Position numbers and translations under genes: made by a program. This document shows, piece by piece, positions 20,887 to 31,405 of a stretch of DNA of 64,000 bases. The notes under the pieces were generated by a model. That model saw nothing but the letters and a program-made list of their open reading frames with translations. It was not told the origin of the DNA and ran no database searches. Within the stretch, counting starts at the first letter, position 1, and every line of letters starts with the position of its first letter. This stretch comes from Microthyrium microscopicum (taxonomy: Eukaryota > Ascomycota > Dothideomycetes > Microthyriales > Microthyriaceae). Location: NCBI GenBank assembly GCA_010405405.1, contig MU004240.1:326217-390216 (forward strand), given 5' to 3'.

Positions 20887-23217
20887 ATGCCCAACATGTC
20901 CGGTGAAGACACACCGACCTTGAAGTGGTCAGCCTCATTTTCTGTCCCGTCAACCTCCTCACCCTCCTCGAAGCGAATCAAGCTATCCGGCGACAAGATA
21001 CTCCTTCCTCCTTCCGCTCTCGAACAGCTACTCGCTGCCGCCCCAGTCAGTGAATCCCTACCCGACGCTGCCGCACCCTTGACATCCGCTTTTGATCCGT
21101 TCAATCCATACACATACGCTGCTGAGCGACATGCCCGCGAGAGCCTCCTAGAACGTCAGCAACAGCTGCCCCATCCGCTGACCTTCCGACTGGTCAATCC
21201 TGCCAATGGTCGAGTAGTCTATGCAGGCATCCGCGAATTTTCTGCCGGCGAGGATGAGGTCGTACTAAGCAGTTGGCTGCGCCTAGCTCTCGGATTTAAA
21301 GATGAAGATGATACTCTCGAAGAAGAAAATGGCATCAAAGACACGGAAATGTCGGATGGAGCCGATGTTAGCCGCAATCCACAAAAGACTGGGGAGACGA
21401 TAACTGTGCATGCGAGACAGCTTCCGAAGGGGACATTTGTAAAGCTGCGTCCTCTGGAAGCAGGGTATGACGCTGAAGATTGGAAGGCCTTATTGGAACA
21501 ACATCTGCGCACAAACTTTACAACCCTTACAAATGGCGAGGTCTTGGATGTACCAGGCGGACGAGGTATTGGCTCGTCTTCAGAACACTTCAGATTTTTA
21601 GTGGATGGGTTTCAGCCCGAGGGTGATGGCATCTGCATCGTCGATACGGATCTTGAGGTTGATATTGAGGCTTTGAATGAAGAGCAAGCTATAGAGACGG
21701 TCAAGCGATTAGCTGAGAAGGCTCATCGTGCACCAGGAACTACAAATGGTAGCTCATCTGGAGGTCGAATAGACCTCTTCCAAAGCGAGCAGGGACAAGT
21801 TCTTCCAGGAGACTGGGTAGACTACTCTTTGCCCTCGTGGGATCGATCTCAGGGCGTTGAGATCGAACTTTCTGGAGTAGAAGACAATCAAGACGTACAA
21901 TTGTATGTCAGCCCACTTGCTCCACGGCAAAGAGCGAAACCTCGAGAAGACGAATACATATTCGCTGAGTTGGATGGACGATATCCTAAACGGATACGAA
22001 TCAATCCAACAAACGCGGAACTAGAAGGCGCAGAGGCGATTCAAATAGCAATACATGCATTTTCCGAATCAGATAAAACAACATTACCAGCCATAGGATT
22101 CACAATCTCTGTGAATCCCTTTGATCCGAGCAAAGAGCAATCATCTACATCAACCAACTCAGACACGCCTCCAAATCCGGGCGAAGCACGTTGCGACAAC
22201 TGTCATCAATGGATTCCGGAGCGAACTATGACACTCCACCAAAACTTCTGCTACCGCAATAACATCCTCTGTCCTCAAGGCTGCGATCAAGTCTTTCAAA
22301 AACGTTCTCCTCAATGGACCGCCCATTGGCATTGTCCACACGACAGAGCCTACGGCTCCACTCCTCAAAGCCGCCTCGCTCACGACACTCACTTCCACAC
22401 CACCACAACATGTACTCATTGCACGCTTTCCTTTTCCTCTATCGCCGCCCTCGCCGGCCACCGCACGTCAGTCTGCCCAGCAAAGCTCATCCTCTGCCAA
22501 TTCTGCCATCTTACCGTCCCACAAGACGGCGACCCACTACATCCAGATCCTGCTGCTCTCCTAGCAAATCTCACACCCCACGAACTTGCCGACGGCGCGC
22601 GCACGACTGAATGCCATCTATGCTCCAAGATCGTACGTCTACGCGACATGCCAACCCACCTCGCCCACCACGAGCTCTCCAAGACACGTCGCGCAGCACC
22701 AATACCATGCCGTAACGCACTCTGCGGCCGAAGCGTACACGGCGCCGACATCTCCGGCAACACGCGACTCACCACCTCCTCCAACGAACTCGGCCTCTGC
22801 TCCCGGTGCTTCGGGCCTCTCTACGTCGCGCTCCACGACCCCGACGGCCGCGCCCTCAAGCGGCGAGTAGAGCGCCGCTATCTAGCGCAACTGCTCACAG
22901 GCTGCGGCAAAGACTGGTGCCGCAACAGTCTCTGTCGCGCCGGGCGTAAGAATCTAGGCATGCCAGAGCAAGGCACGAGTGCGCGAGACGCGCTGCCGAT
23001 GATCAAGCCGGAGCTAGTAGGTCTGGAAGGTGGAGCAGCGCTGCATTTCTGCGTAGATGAGCGGGCGCAGGAGAGTAGGGTGTTGGCGGAACATGTTGCT
23101 GCGGAGGGGGTTTATGCGGTTGAGTGGTGTGTTGGGGCGTTAGAGGCGAGTGCTGGTAATGTGGTGAAGGGGAGAGAGTGGTTGGGGAATTGGGCGCCGA
23201 AGATTGTTAATGAGTAG
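20887..23217 (+). CDS. Long Ufd1-type protein with C2H2/TRAF-like zinc fingers
   Basis: Intronless, 776 aa. The first ~330 residues follow the Ufd1 substrate-binding fold: LSGDKILLPPSALEQLL, HPLTFRLVNPANGRVVYAGIREFSAGEDEVVLSSWL, then ARQLPKGTFVKLRPLEAGY and a LEQHLRTNFTTLTNGEVLDV stretch, matching the double-psi barrel half. Classical Ufd1 binds ubiquitin chains for Cdc48/p97. Residues ~430-620 add paired Cys/His motifs (CDNCHQWIPERTMTLHQNFC, CTHCTLSFSSIAALAGHRTSVC, CQFCHLTVP, CHLCSKIVRLRDMPTHLAHH) like TRAF/XAF1 fingers. A third Cys-rich segment near 685-710 (TGCGKDWCRNSLCR) resembles an AZUL-type zinc module. At this length it is not the standard ~360-aa Ufd1 but a filamentous-fungal paralogue type. 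Two Met codons (1 and 4) start the frame. Confidence 0.82.
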   Translation: MPNMSGEDTPTLKWSASFSVPSTSSPSSKRIKLSGDKILLPPSALEQLLAAAPVSESLPDAAAPLTSAFDPFNPYTYAAERHARESLLERQQQLPHPLTFRLVNPANGRVVYAGIREFSAGEDEVVLSSWLRLALGFKDEDDTLEEENGIKDTEMSDGADVSRNPQKTGETITVHARQLPKGTFVKLRPLEAGYDAEDWKALLEQHLRTNFTTLTNGEVLDVPGGRGIGSSSEHFRFLVDGFQPEGDGICIVDTDLEVDIEALNEEQAIETVKRLAEKAHRAPGTTNGSSSGGRIDLFQSEQGQVLPGDWVDYSLPSWDRSQGVEIELSGVEDNQDVQLYVSPLAPRQRAKPREDEYIFAELDGRYPKRIRINPTNAELEGAEAIQIAIHAFSESDKTTLPAIGFTISVNPFDPSKEQSSTSTNSDTPPNPGEARCDNCHQWIPERTMTLHQNFCYRNNILCPQGCDQVFQKRSPQWTAHWHCPHDRAYGSTPQSRLAHDTHFHTTTTCTHCTLSFSSIAALAGHRTSVCPAKLILCQFCHLTVPQDGDPLHPDPAALLANLTPHELADGARTTECHLCSKIVRLRDMPTHLAHHELSKTRRAAPIPCRNALCGRSVHGADISGNTRLTTSSNELGLCSRCFGPLYVALHDPDGRALKRRVERRYLAQLLTGCGKDWCRNSLCRAGRKNLGMPEQGTSARDALPMIKPELVGLEGGAALHFCVDERAQESRVLAEHVAAEGVYAVEWCVGALEASAGNVVKGREWLGNWAPKIVNE

Positions 23218-23293
23218 AGTGGTGATGAGGATGAATGATATGTATGATTGAACGATGAAGGGTGTAGAGCGGTGTAGTGCTTTTGTTGTGCTG

Positions 23294-23503
23294 ATCCCTT
23301 CGAACCCTGGGTGACCATCTCGACTTTAGCGTGTAAAAACTGACCAATTGGTTACTTAGTAGTAAGCCAAAACTTACTAGTTTTGTGGGCTTTTGGGGCA
23401 GATTTATATGAGAATTGGGGCAGTGGCGTATTTTGCTGACTTGAATAGGTTAGAGTGGCTGCGGCCCGAGATGTCCCCTTATTAGCGTAGGGTTCGAAGG
23501 GAT
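23294..23503. mobile_element. Candidate small TIR element (MITE-like), 210 bp
   Basis: The 15-mer ATCCCTTCGAACCCT at 23294-23308 returns as its exact reverse complement AGGGTTCGAAGGGAT at 23489-23503. The 180 bp between are non-coding and A+T-rich, with an inner near-palindromic patch around 23360-23395. No clear target-site duplication was seen, so identity as a transposon is inferred from the terminal inverted repeats alone. Confidence 0.45.
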
Positions 23504-23719
23504 AGATCACTGCATTTTTGTATCAATTCTACCGTATTACCCTTCAAGTACGACTACCTAAGCGCTCAGAATGAGTATGATTCAAATCTTTTAGTTACAG
23601 AGCATCAAATTCTTAGCAGTAAGTTCAATTTGTTGGACCATTGTACCAAACGAGGCCGTTGACTGATTCTGGGCCTTCTAGTCAAGACCGAAGAACTGCC
23701 CAATAAAGACGGATCAGCG

Positions 23720-23795
23720 AAGCTCGTAAGCTCGTAAAAATCCCCAAAGCCCGTAAATCCCCAAGGTTCGTAAATCTCCAAGCTCGTAAAAGCTT
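23720..23795. repeat. Degenerate ~18-bp tandem repeat
   Basis: About four imperfect copies of a unit like GCTCGTAAATCCCCAA follow one another, with a partial copy at each end. The unit drifts between GCTCG, GCCCG and GTTCG. Lies about 490 bp upstream of the LPMO start; a regulatory role is only a possibility. Confidence 0.6.
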
Positions 23796-24282
23796 ATATA
23801 GCATCCCCGTCCCACCCAACTCCCCTGACGACACCACGATCTACAACCAGCCCCCGGTCTTCCACTGATTACCACACAGAACCATATACCCTTTTTCCAC
23901 GAATTCTAGATTACCCAAAAGTAGCAACCACAACTATCTAACGAACCTCAATCGCCAATGGAAACTTGTAATCTAGTGCGCTGATTGGCTGGCTGACTGG
24001 GTAGTATCAGATAGATATTGGGGCTCGATATTGCTAACGCTCAAGCTATCTTCGTAAACATTTTGGCTCCACGCTAGAAAAAACGCTTGGATACTCGAGC
24101 GTGCAAAGCAAGGCACTGTATGAAGAGTCTCCACGATTCGAATGGCGCGGGACATATATGAGTAAGAATGGGCACCTCCCATCTCGTGGTAGATATATCT
24201 GCCTGTCATCCAGATATCAGACAGTTGATATTCTTACACCACACTCTTTTACATTGTTGAATCAACAGTTGAGAACTTCATC

Positions 24283-25645
24283 ATGAAGTATCTAGCCGCT
24301 CTTTCCGCCCTCGTTGGCATGTCCACCGCGCACGCGATCGTCAAGAAGATCGTCGTTGATGGGAACGTGTAAGTTTCCCTACTGCCAAACTTTCCTCACT
24401 GAGACATTGTGTTGATTTGTGCTAGATATCCAGGCTATGATCCACGCTATGATATCGACTGGAAGCAAAAGCGTATTGAATGGGGTTTCAGTAGCAAGGC
24501 TGCCGCACAAGGAATTGGGCCCGCGCAGAATATGTCGTCGCCGGATATGGCGTGTCGGTTTGCGCCGGTGCAGCCGCCTGCGCTGATTGCGGTTGCGCGT
24601 GCGGGTGCGAATGTTACGTATTCGTGGGGAGCGTATTATCAGAGTCATATGGTGAGTTCCCTTCTAGGTAGTGTGAAGTCGTGGAAGAGGAATGAGCTAA
24701 TGGTTTATAGGGACCGGTTATAACAGTGAGTTTTACGCAAGATCGAAAGGTGTAGATGTGGAGGGTTTCTAATATCGGTTGTAGTATATGGGGAAATTGG
24801 CGAGTCCTACGCAAGATCCTACGACGGTGGATTTCTTTAAGATTTATGTATGTTACTGCCAGCCCCTTCTTCAGATCATGAGATCAAAGTCAAATCATCG
24901 TTGAACTAACTTGACCTAGGAAGACGGATACGATACCAAAACCCACGAATTCGGTAGCCAAAGACTCTACGCCAACAACATGACTGGAACCGTCCAAATC
25001 CCAAGCAACCTCAAGGCGGGAGATTACATTATGCGACATGAGTTGGTCGCACTTCACTACGCAAAGAAGGAAATGGGCCCAGAGTTCTACATCAGCTGCC
25101 TGAACGTCAAGGTGTTGGGTGATGGAACCGCTGAGCCAAAGAAAGAGGATCTGGTCCGCTTTCCAGGCGCATATAAGCCTGATGATCCGTACCTGGCCTT
25201 TGACCTTCATCACCATGAGAACAAATATGTAAGCAAAAACACCCCTGACCCGTATGGTCACTTACAGAGCATATGACTAACTCGCTCGCAGATCGTTCCT
25301 GGTCCAAAACTCTTCCAAGCCGAGTTCAACGCGCCCAAAGGCGATCGTCCCATCGTCAAGGAGACTGGTGTCGGCTCTGGAGCTACATGGGAGGCATACA
25401 AGGCGATCAAGAACTTGGGCGACTTTGTCTCCGAGTCTGTCGTAACCAATGATGACAAGCTGAATCCAGGTGGAGGTGGATGTATCTGGGAGCCGGGTCA
25501 GGCAGAGTCTACTGCGGTTTGCACACCTATCAATGGTGGCCACGATATGGTAAAATCGCCTACGAATGCCCGCGGTCAGTTTGACGTTAAGAAGGGACAG
25601 CAACCTAAGCCAGCGAGAAAGCTGAGAAGGAGCTTCACTGGTTAG
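24283..25645 (+). CDS. AA9 lytic polysaccharide monooxygenase
   Basis: Secreted copper enzyme that oxidatively cleaves polysaccharides, typically cellulose. Exons: 24283-24368, 24426-24651, 24711-24725, 24785-24847, 24920-25228, 25292-25645; 350 aa. The signal peptide MKYLAALSALVGMSTA leaves a mature N-terminal His (HAIVKKIVVDG), one half of the copper brace. The second brace His is in YYQSHMGPVITYM, assembled across the tiny third exon (15 nt, GPVIT). The second-sphere motif MRHELVALHYA and axial Tyr in PEFYISCLNVKV are present. No carbohydrate-binding module is seen; the C-terminal tail is basic (KPARKLRRSFTG). Every junction is in phase. The insert between first and second exon (YDPRYDIDWKQKRIEW) is longer than in many AA9 members. 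Confidence 0.9.
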
Positions 25646-25952
25646 ATACTACAATCGCATCAATTGAGTTTCTGAACTGAGCTTGACTGAAGTATCTTTC
25701 CCATCTCGTTGATGTTGAAGTTATGCTATTGATGAGTGATAGTTGTGCGTAAGAGCTTGATAAAATACTCGTAAGACTTTCCAGTATGGCTTAATGATTA
25801 TGATTTCGATTCTTACATATCAGTCAAACGCCTAGGGCCTATAATTTACAAAATTCAAGTCGACATAAAGTTCAGAGCCTCCCTACCCGTTCTACGACGC
25901 GTAACTGGTCAATATGTTGCTGGCAGATTTATGTTTCCTTACACCATGCCCC
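25646..25952. other. Convergent spacer between LPMO and Ayr1-like genes
   Basis: About 300 nt between converging genes; no feature beyond likely 3' UTRs. Confidence 0.5.
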
Positions 25953-27014
25953 TTACTTGCCGGCTTCTTTAAGTTTCTTCTCCACCACATCAAGGCCAAC
26001 CAGCTTCTGGATCGTCCCGTCCAAGAGTCCATGTGGCAGCAACGTTCCAAACCACGCCAGCCAGACACTGGACCCATGCCAGATCGTGTACTTGGGCTTT
26101 TTCTTGAGCAAATCTGCCACCACCGCAGCCGCCCAAGGAGCCTGCGGCACAGCCTCGTCGTGGATATTTTCAAGAGACATTGCGTGCTCTACAGCTTCTC
26201 TTGCTACCTCGTAAAGTGAACCCTTGGGTAACTCGTAGTGGTTTTTTTCCCAGACTAATATCGTCAGTGTAAGTTCATCATAAAAGCTACTATATTAGTC
26301 CACACCCTTCGTAGACAGGGGTAGACCTGGAGAAGCGCTATTCAATGGCACTTCGCCATAAGATCGCTTCAACAGGTCATCAAGTGTATCTACCTAGAGG
26401 ATGTTAAAGGCTAGGAAACTCACTATTGGATTCCACTCCGCCAGTCTTGAGGTCATGCACAGAAATCCCGAATGGTTTCAGCTCTTGTCGGAGACAATCG
26501 GAGAACATTGCTATGGCCGCTTTGGAAGCGGCGTACACGGAGCCAAATGGTACGGCGGTAATTGAGGCTAGAGATGTCTGATTCACAATTGTGCCTTTTG
26601 ACTCAATGAGCAAAGGTAGAAAGGCTTGTGTGACTGTGAGATATGACCAGACATTGAGGTCGAATACCTTCTTGGCATCGGCGACGTCGAGGTCTGAAAT
26701 TGGCATTTGACCTCCCATGCCAGCATTATTGACTATTTCGCTTTTTAGTACTGTGTTTACTTCAAATCGAGTCTTTCCATACCTAAAATATCGAGCTGAG
26801 AGATTTGGCTTCGGCATTTTTCGATAGATGTATTGTCCAGCACGTCAAGTTCAAGAGTTTCGATACCCATAGCCTCAAGACCCTTCATCTTTGCTGTATT
26901 TCTTGACGTGGCGTATACCTTCAAGCCAGCATTGTGAAAGGCAATGGCAAGACCAGAACCGAGACCGCCATCTGAGCAGCCAGTAATCAAGACTGTTCTC
27001 TTTGTACCTGACAT
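25953..27014 (-). CDS. Short-chain dehydrogenase, Ayr1-like (1-acyl-DHAP reductase family)
   Basis: NADPH-dependent classical SDR resembling yeast Ayr1, which reduces 1-acyl-dihydroxyacetone phosphate on lipid droplets and ER. Exons (minus): 27014-26783, 26732-26424, 26254-25953; 280 aa. The cofactor loop is VLITGCSDGGLGSGLA, followed by LDVLD and, after the first intron, VNNAGMGG. The catalytic Ser is in VNQTSLASI, and YAASKAAIAMFSD supplies Tyr and Lys (YxxxK). The last exon ends in a hydrophobic helix with KPKYTIWHGSSVWLAWFGTLLP, as in Ayr1 relatives that attach to membranes. The second intron (169 nt) is longer than usual. All phases agree. Exact substrate is not certain: many fungal paralogues have other lipid or polyketide substrates. 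Confidence 0.85.
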
Positions 27015-28256
27015 TTTGTAATCTCTCTTGACTATTGCAGTCTTCTGAGATGAGGTAGTGTAAATATATGTGCGGTGTTCTGCAAAGTGGGAGAGTAAGC
27101 AAAGACGCGAGACATCAATGTAAGATGCGCGACATTGCTTGAATATATGCATCCACCTACTGGTACTTACTGTAACACCAATGCCTGTAATAACTTTGTT
27201 TTGTCAGCGTAAGCAGCACAAGCCTAGTGGGTGAATAACGGGTCCGCTATCGATATGGTCCACAATTTACTCTACGGAGTACAAATGCTCCAAGATCAGC
27301 TTGCATAGGTCTCATCTTCTCAACGATCCAACACAACTCAACCATCATTGCTGATAACTTTGCGATCGAAAGAGTGTAGAAGCTGGCGTTTCTAGACTTA
27401 GATGTTGTAAACAAAAGATAAATGGCCGGAATCCGGAGTTTCTCTCGGTGTGCAAGGCCCCGAGCATTCGCGGCTAGATTGTTGCCCCGAAGCGATATCC
27501 ATACAGTGTTTGAAACGTCACAACTCACATTGTGGCTGGTATTTTCGGAACCCGCAGTTGTGAACCCGCAGTTGAATCTTACGTCTTTCAACTTCCTGCA
27601 GAGCTCAATATATCCAGATTTGGCATTCGTCCATGCACTGATGAGTGATAGTAATAGGGTAATTACTCTTGAACTCTGACACGGTATCCGTGTAATTTCG
27701 TAAGCTAGCAAGTAAGTAGGATACTCATAGCCTCAGGGATTCAACAGCAGAATAGGTTAGGTGGGACTTTAAGCACTTAGGCAAGCTAAAGTAAGCATGT
27801 TTGACCTCGCTTGTAGTTCCGGTCTGACAAGTCTGACAATGATCTCACGTTGTGAACAATTTACTGATTCACGAACCTTGGTTTTAGACGTTCATGAAGA
27901 CTAGATCACAAGGGTGGCTAGAAATTTACTTATCGATGACTTGCTCAGGTTTAATTCCTGATCGAGCTGTCAATGCAGCGCCAAATCGTGTTCAACTTTA
28001 TATTCTTTTGTAGACTTGGTGTAAATATTGCCTGAAATAAAACATTAAAGGTTGATGGAAGAGTCCTGGATTCAGGGGGTGGCACACCTCCGCCTCAAGA
28101 GTCCACAAGAGTCACCTTCTGCCCCTCCACGCTTTGATGAGTCCTCTATCTTGGCCCCCAAATTTCGACACAGCTAGAAACCTGTTTTATGTCTATGAAA
28201 ACGCTGTTGATTTTTTCTCCAATCTTTTCCAATAATTGCTCCGGCTCAAATCCACC
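27015..28256. other. Divergent intergenic region, 1.2 kb
   Basis: Lies between the SDR and F-box genes, which are transcribed away from each other. The minus-strand open frame 27247-27711 begins at TTG and has no domain; it is not called. Confidence 0.5.
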
Positions 28257-29600
28257 ATGGGTCGAAATTTGATTCAGCTTCCCGTTGAAATCATTCAACA
28301 GATTGGAGAGAACGTTTTACATCGTGATCGGTGTAAGCTTAGCTCTACATGCTCACTATTTAGCAACATCTTGGAGCCGTTCGTATTCAGAGCCGTCAGA
28401 ATAGAGAACCGGGCACAAGACGCCAAGGCAATTCGGTCAGTACTTCAGAAATATGGCAAACATATACGTCGACTCAGTTTCCATGGAACCGCAAGCATCT
28501 TGATATATGACGAAGGTTACGATGAATCAGAAGAGGACCAGAACCGCCTTCGAGCAATCGAAAGTGTGAAAAATGAGCCATTTCCTGATGATGTTTTACT
28601 TCAATTGGCTGATGCATCAACGCTCCTACCAGTACTCGAAGAGATATCCATCAACTTCAACTGCAATGTCGTTCCAGAGGACTCTTGGGACAACTTTTGG
28701 GAGGCATACGCATTCACCTATCCAGGCTATAGCAACATCCAGTCGTTATACACTCTGTTCTTGCCTTTCTACAAAACAATTAGCAGTTTGAGGAATATAT
28801 CTGTGCTCACAATCCATGACCTGTTCCCTGGAGACATCGACGTATGGGCAACCGAAGAAATGATCGAATTCTTGCACCCGCTCAAAAAGGTCGAGCTATG
28901 CATGTACGGCAACGGCCATCAGCCCGATTATTCTGACCCCTATGTGGAGCTTTGCGAAGCTGTAGGCGAGAGATTACTACGCAACTTGACATCTACCACT
29001 ACTTTCAGCCTTGGGACCTCCCGGAGGTACAATTATCTAGGGGGGGTCGAGACTCAAGTTTTTCCAACCTCGCCTCCGCTGAAGCCTGGATATATGTCAG
29101 CACTCCGGAATCTGGAACTCGTCAGTTATTTTATTGGAATCAAGGGCGAGGTCAGAAACTTCTTAGTAGCGCATTCCGGGGTTTTGGAAAAAGTCGTACT
29201 GCATAATTGCCATGCTATTCATGTTGGGCCAGACTGGACAGATGGCAAATGGCTCGGCTGGGAAGATCTTTTTGATAGCCTTGCAAACACGGATCCCGTT
29301 TTGTCAACTTTCGAGATCAAGAATGATACCCTGCCATTATGGGATAGCGCTCAAGCCTGGCAGCACGACAGCGGTAATCCAAGTACAATGACTCGAGCAC
29401 AAACGTCTCGAAGAAGGAGATACTTCAGCTATAGGTATGTGAGCGAAGATGGAAACAAACTTGCGCAGGACAAGAATTTCAGGGAATCAAGATTCGAGGA
29501 GGGTGGAGACCAAAGAGCTTACGACAATTTGATGGACATTGTGGAGATTAATGCTTTACGAAAGAAACTATCCCGCGAAGCTGTCTATAAACATACATAA
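28257..29600 (+). CDS. F-box domain protein
   Basis: Probable SCF-type substrate adaptor, 447 aa, no intron. The start at 28257 (CCACCATGG) fits a strong initiation context; the frame extends 21 nt upstream without another ATG. An F-box lies at residues ~5-45: LIQLPVEIIQQIGENVLHRDRCKLSSTCSLFSNIL. The rest resembles the variable leucine-containing region of fungal F-box proteins (RRLSFHG, LRNISVLTIHDLFPGD, LRNLELVSYFIGIKG). The C-terminus is charged (RRRRYFSYRYVSEDGNKLAQDK). No target is predictable. Confidence 0.8.
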   Translation: MGRNLIQLPVEIIQQIGENVLHRDRCKLSSTCSLFSNILEPFVFRAVRIENRAQDAKAIRSVLQKYGKHIRRLSFHGTASILIYDEGYDESEEDQNRLRAIESVKNEPFPDDVLLQLADASTLLPVLEEISINFNCNVVPEDSWDNFWEAYAFTYPGYSNIQSLYTLFLPFYKTISSLRNISVLTIHDLFPGDIDVWATEEMIEFLHPLKKVELCMYGNGHQPDYSDPYVELCEAVGERLLRNLTSTTTFSLGTSRRYNYLGGVETQVFPTSPPLKPGYMSALRNLELVSYFIGIKGEVRNFLVAHSGVLEKVVLHNCHAIHVGPDWTDGKWLGWEDLFDSLANTDPVLSTFEIKNDTLPLWDSAQAWQHDSGNPSTMTRAQTSRRRRYFSYRYVSEDGNKLAQDKNFRESRFEEGGDQRAYDNLMDIVEINALRKKLSREAVYKHT

Positions 29601-29791
29601 TCATGCCAATGAAAACAGTATCTATTCACAAGAGGTGGTTGTAGCCATCAAAGTTGGTAAGAGTATGCCGTTTATCTGCCATTCAGTTGGCAAAAAAGAA
29701 TACCAATTTTCATTGGACTAGACCAGACCACTGGCCTAGAGGATACAGATATTTGTACGTTGTCCAAGATGAGAAGCATCATCTCCCCCAA

Positions 29792-31405
29792 TTACTTTCT
29801 TGGTGTAATCTTCATCCATAGTGGTGGCTTCTCCCATATCTTATATGCCTTCTGAGCTGTTGTCCAATCTTTAGATCTCTCGTCCAGCTCCAAATCGAAA
29901 TCAAATAGCACCCGCGTCAATATCATGCGCATCTCTGCATAGGCCAAATTTTTCCCGATGCAGTTACGAGGCCCGACGGAGAATGGCTGAAATACCGCGT
30001 GATTATCGTTTCGGAATTCCTCAGGCACATCGCTAGCATTTTTAAAGAAGCGCTCGGGGTGAAACTCCTCTGGCTTGGCCCACAAAGTTTCGAGGTGGTT
30101 CATGACATACTGCGACACATAGATTATCGTTTTCGCTGGAATTGATCTGCCATCGATCACGCCGCCGCCAGGGGGAGCCTCACGAGGGGGCTGGTTGGGT
30201 ACCGGAGGGTAGATGCGCATAGTCTCGTTTAAACAGGCGATGAGGTAACTGAGTCTCGCGCTCGAATAGAGGTCAATTTCGTCCGCTGACTCGAAGGTGC
30301 TTCGGACTTCATTCACTGCCTTCTGTAACGTGTCTGGGTGAGTGCAAAGCTGATAACAGACTCCAGAGAGCAGAGTGGCTGTAGTCTCGGAGCCCGCTAG
30401 GACGAGAAGCGAGCTTGTAGAGGCAAGCTCGTCAAATGTCATTCCCGTATCTTTGCCATTCTTTTCAAGCACAGAGTCGAGAAAGTCGCCTTGATCAGTA
30501 CCCAACGCCATGCGAGCACGCACTTTATCTTCCGAGAACTTCTGGTGGAGCACGCGTCCTTGCTGAGCTTTTTTAGGGACCAGATATTTTATGAGCCCGC
30601 CCAATCCAACTTGGCGGATTGCTGCAGTCATAGCAATGTTTTTGGCAGCGTCAAAGATTGCTTTCACCTGCTCGACAATTAGCAATCGGTGATCTGTTAT
30701 TGAGTTGTCACTCACCCAGGGATGCAATTTCTGGTTTTCGAGACAACCAAAGCTCTCCCCAAAAGTTAAAGCCCCAATAACTGATAGTTGTATTAGTCCC
30801 TATCATACTCCGAATCATAAGACTGACGTACCATCGAAGCTGGTCCAGTTGAACCATTGTGTCAGATCCTGAGCACCTTCGCTGCCTCTCTCATGGAGAC
30901 CTTTGATTAGACTATTCACATAACCTCTGATCAATGGCTGTTGTCGTTGCATGCTCTTTTCCGAGAATGATGCGGCGAAAGCCCTCCGATATCTAGCATG
31001 ATTCTCTCTGTTTGCCAAAAGAATCGAAGGTATTCCATTGGGTGGCACAACTGCAAAAGCACCTGACTTCCCAAATTCTGCTTGACCGGCATGGCGGTGA
31101 GCCAAGGCATCTCGATAGACAACCTCATCCGCATAGCTCAAGGCGTCAGGTGCGACGCGTACCACTGGTCCATAACGCTTGTGTAGGTCGAGAATGGAGT
31201 ACACGTCAGTCCCACACATTTGGCCATATGCGAAAGGGATCCTAGAGACTGCCCATATTTTTGGACCTGGGAACTTGCGGAGTGGATGGAAAAAGAGGTT
31301 GTAAGTTGAGATGGACACCACATAGAGAACGATCGAGGCGGAGATGAAGGCAATGGCAACACCCAAAGTGTGAGAAGTAGCGTTTAGAAACGCCTGGATG
31401 TCCAT
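29792..31405 (-). CDS. Cytochrome P450 monooxygenase
   Basis: Microsomal haem-thiolate monooxygenase, 504 aa. Exons (minus): 31405-30832, 30780-30716, 30667-29792. The N-terminal membrane anchor is LGVAIAFISASIVLYVVSIS followed by FFHPLRKFPGPK. The I-helix oxygen motif is AGSETTAT, the ExxR motif ETMR, and PERF precedes the haem loop FSVGPRNCIGKNLAYAEMR with its Cys ligand. The layout matches the fungal CYP65/CYP58-type group often found in toxin or aromatic metabolism, but family cannot be fixed by eye. The second intron is 48 nt with no stop, so a retained form would add 16 residues in frame. Neighbour of a broken FAD monooxygenase on the same strand. Confidence 0.9.

Larger units (their letters stand above)
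23218..24282. other. Intergenic region holding a TIR element and short repeats
   Basis: No gene. It carries the inverted-repeat element at 23294-23503 and the tandem repeat at 23720-23795, both listed separately. The last few hundred bases are the promoter of the LPMO gene. Confidence 0.5.

Noticed and set aside
22159-22836. Several 65-122 aa open frames antisense to the Ufd1-type gene
   Set aside because: Shadows created by strong codon bias in the real gene.
27247-27711. 154-aa minus-strand open frame
   Set aside because: It begins with TTG and lacks any recognisable motif.
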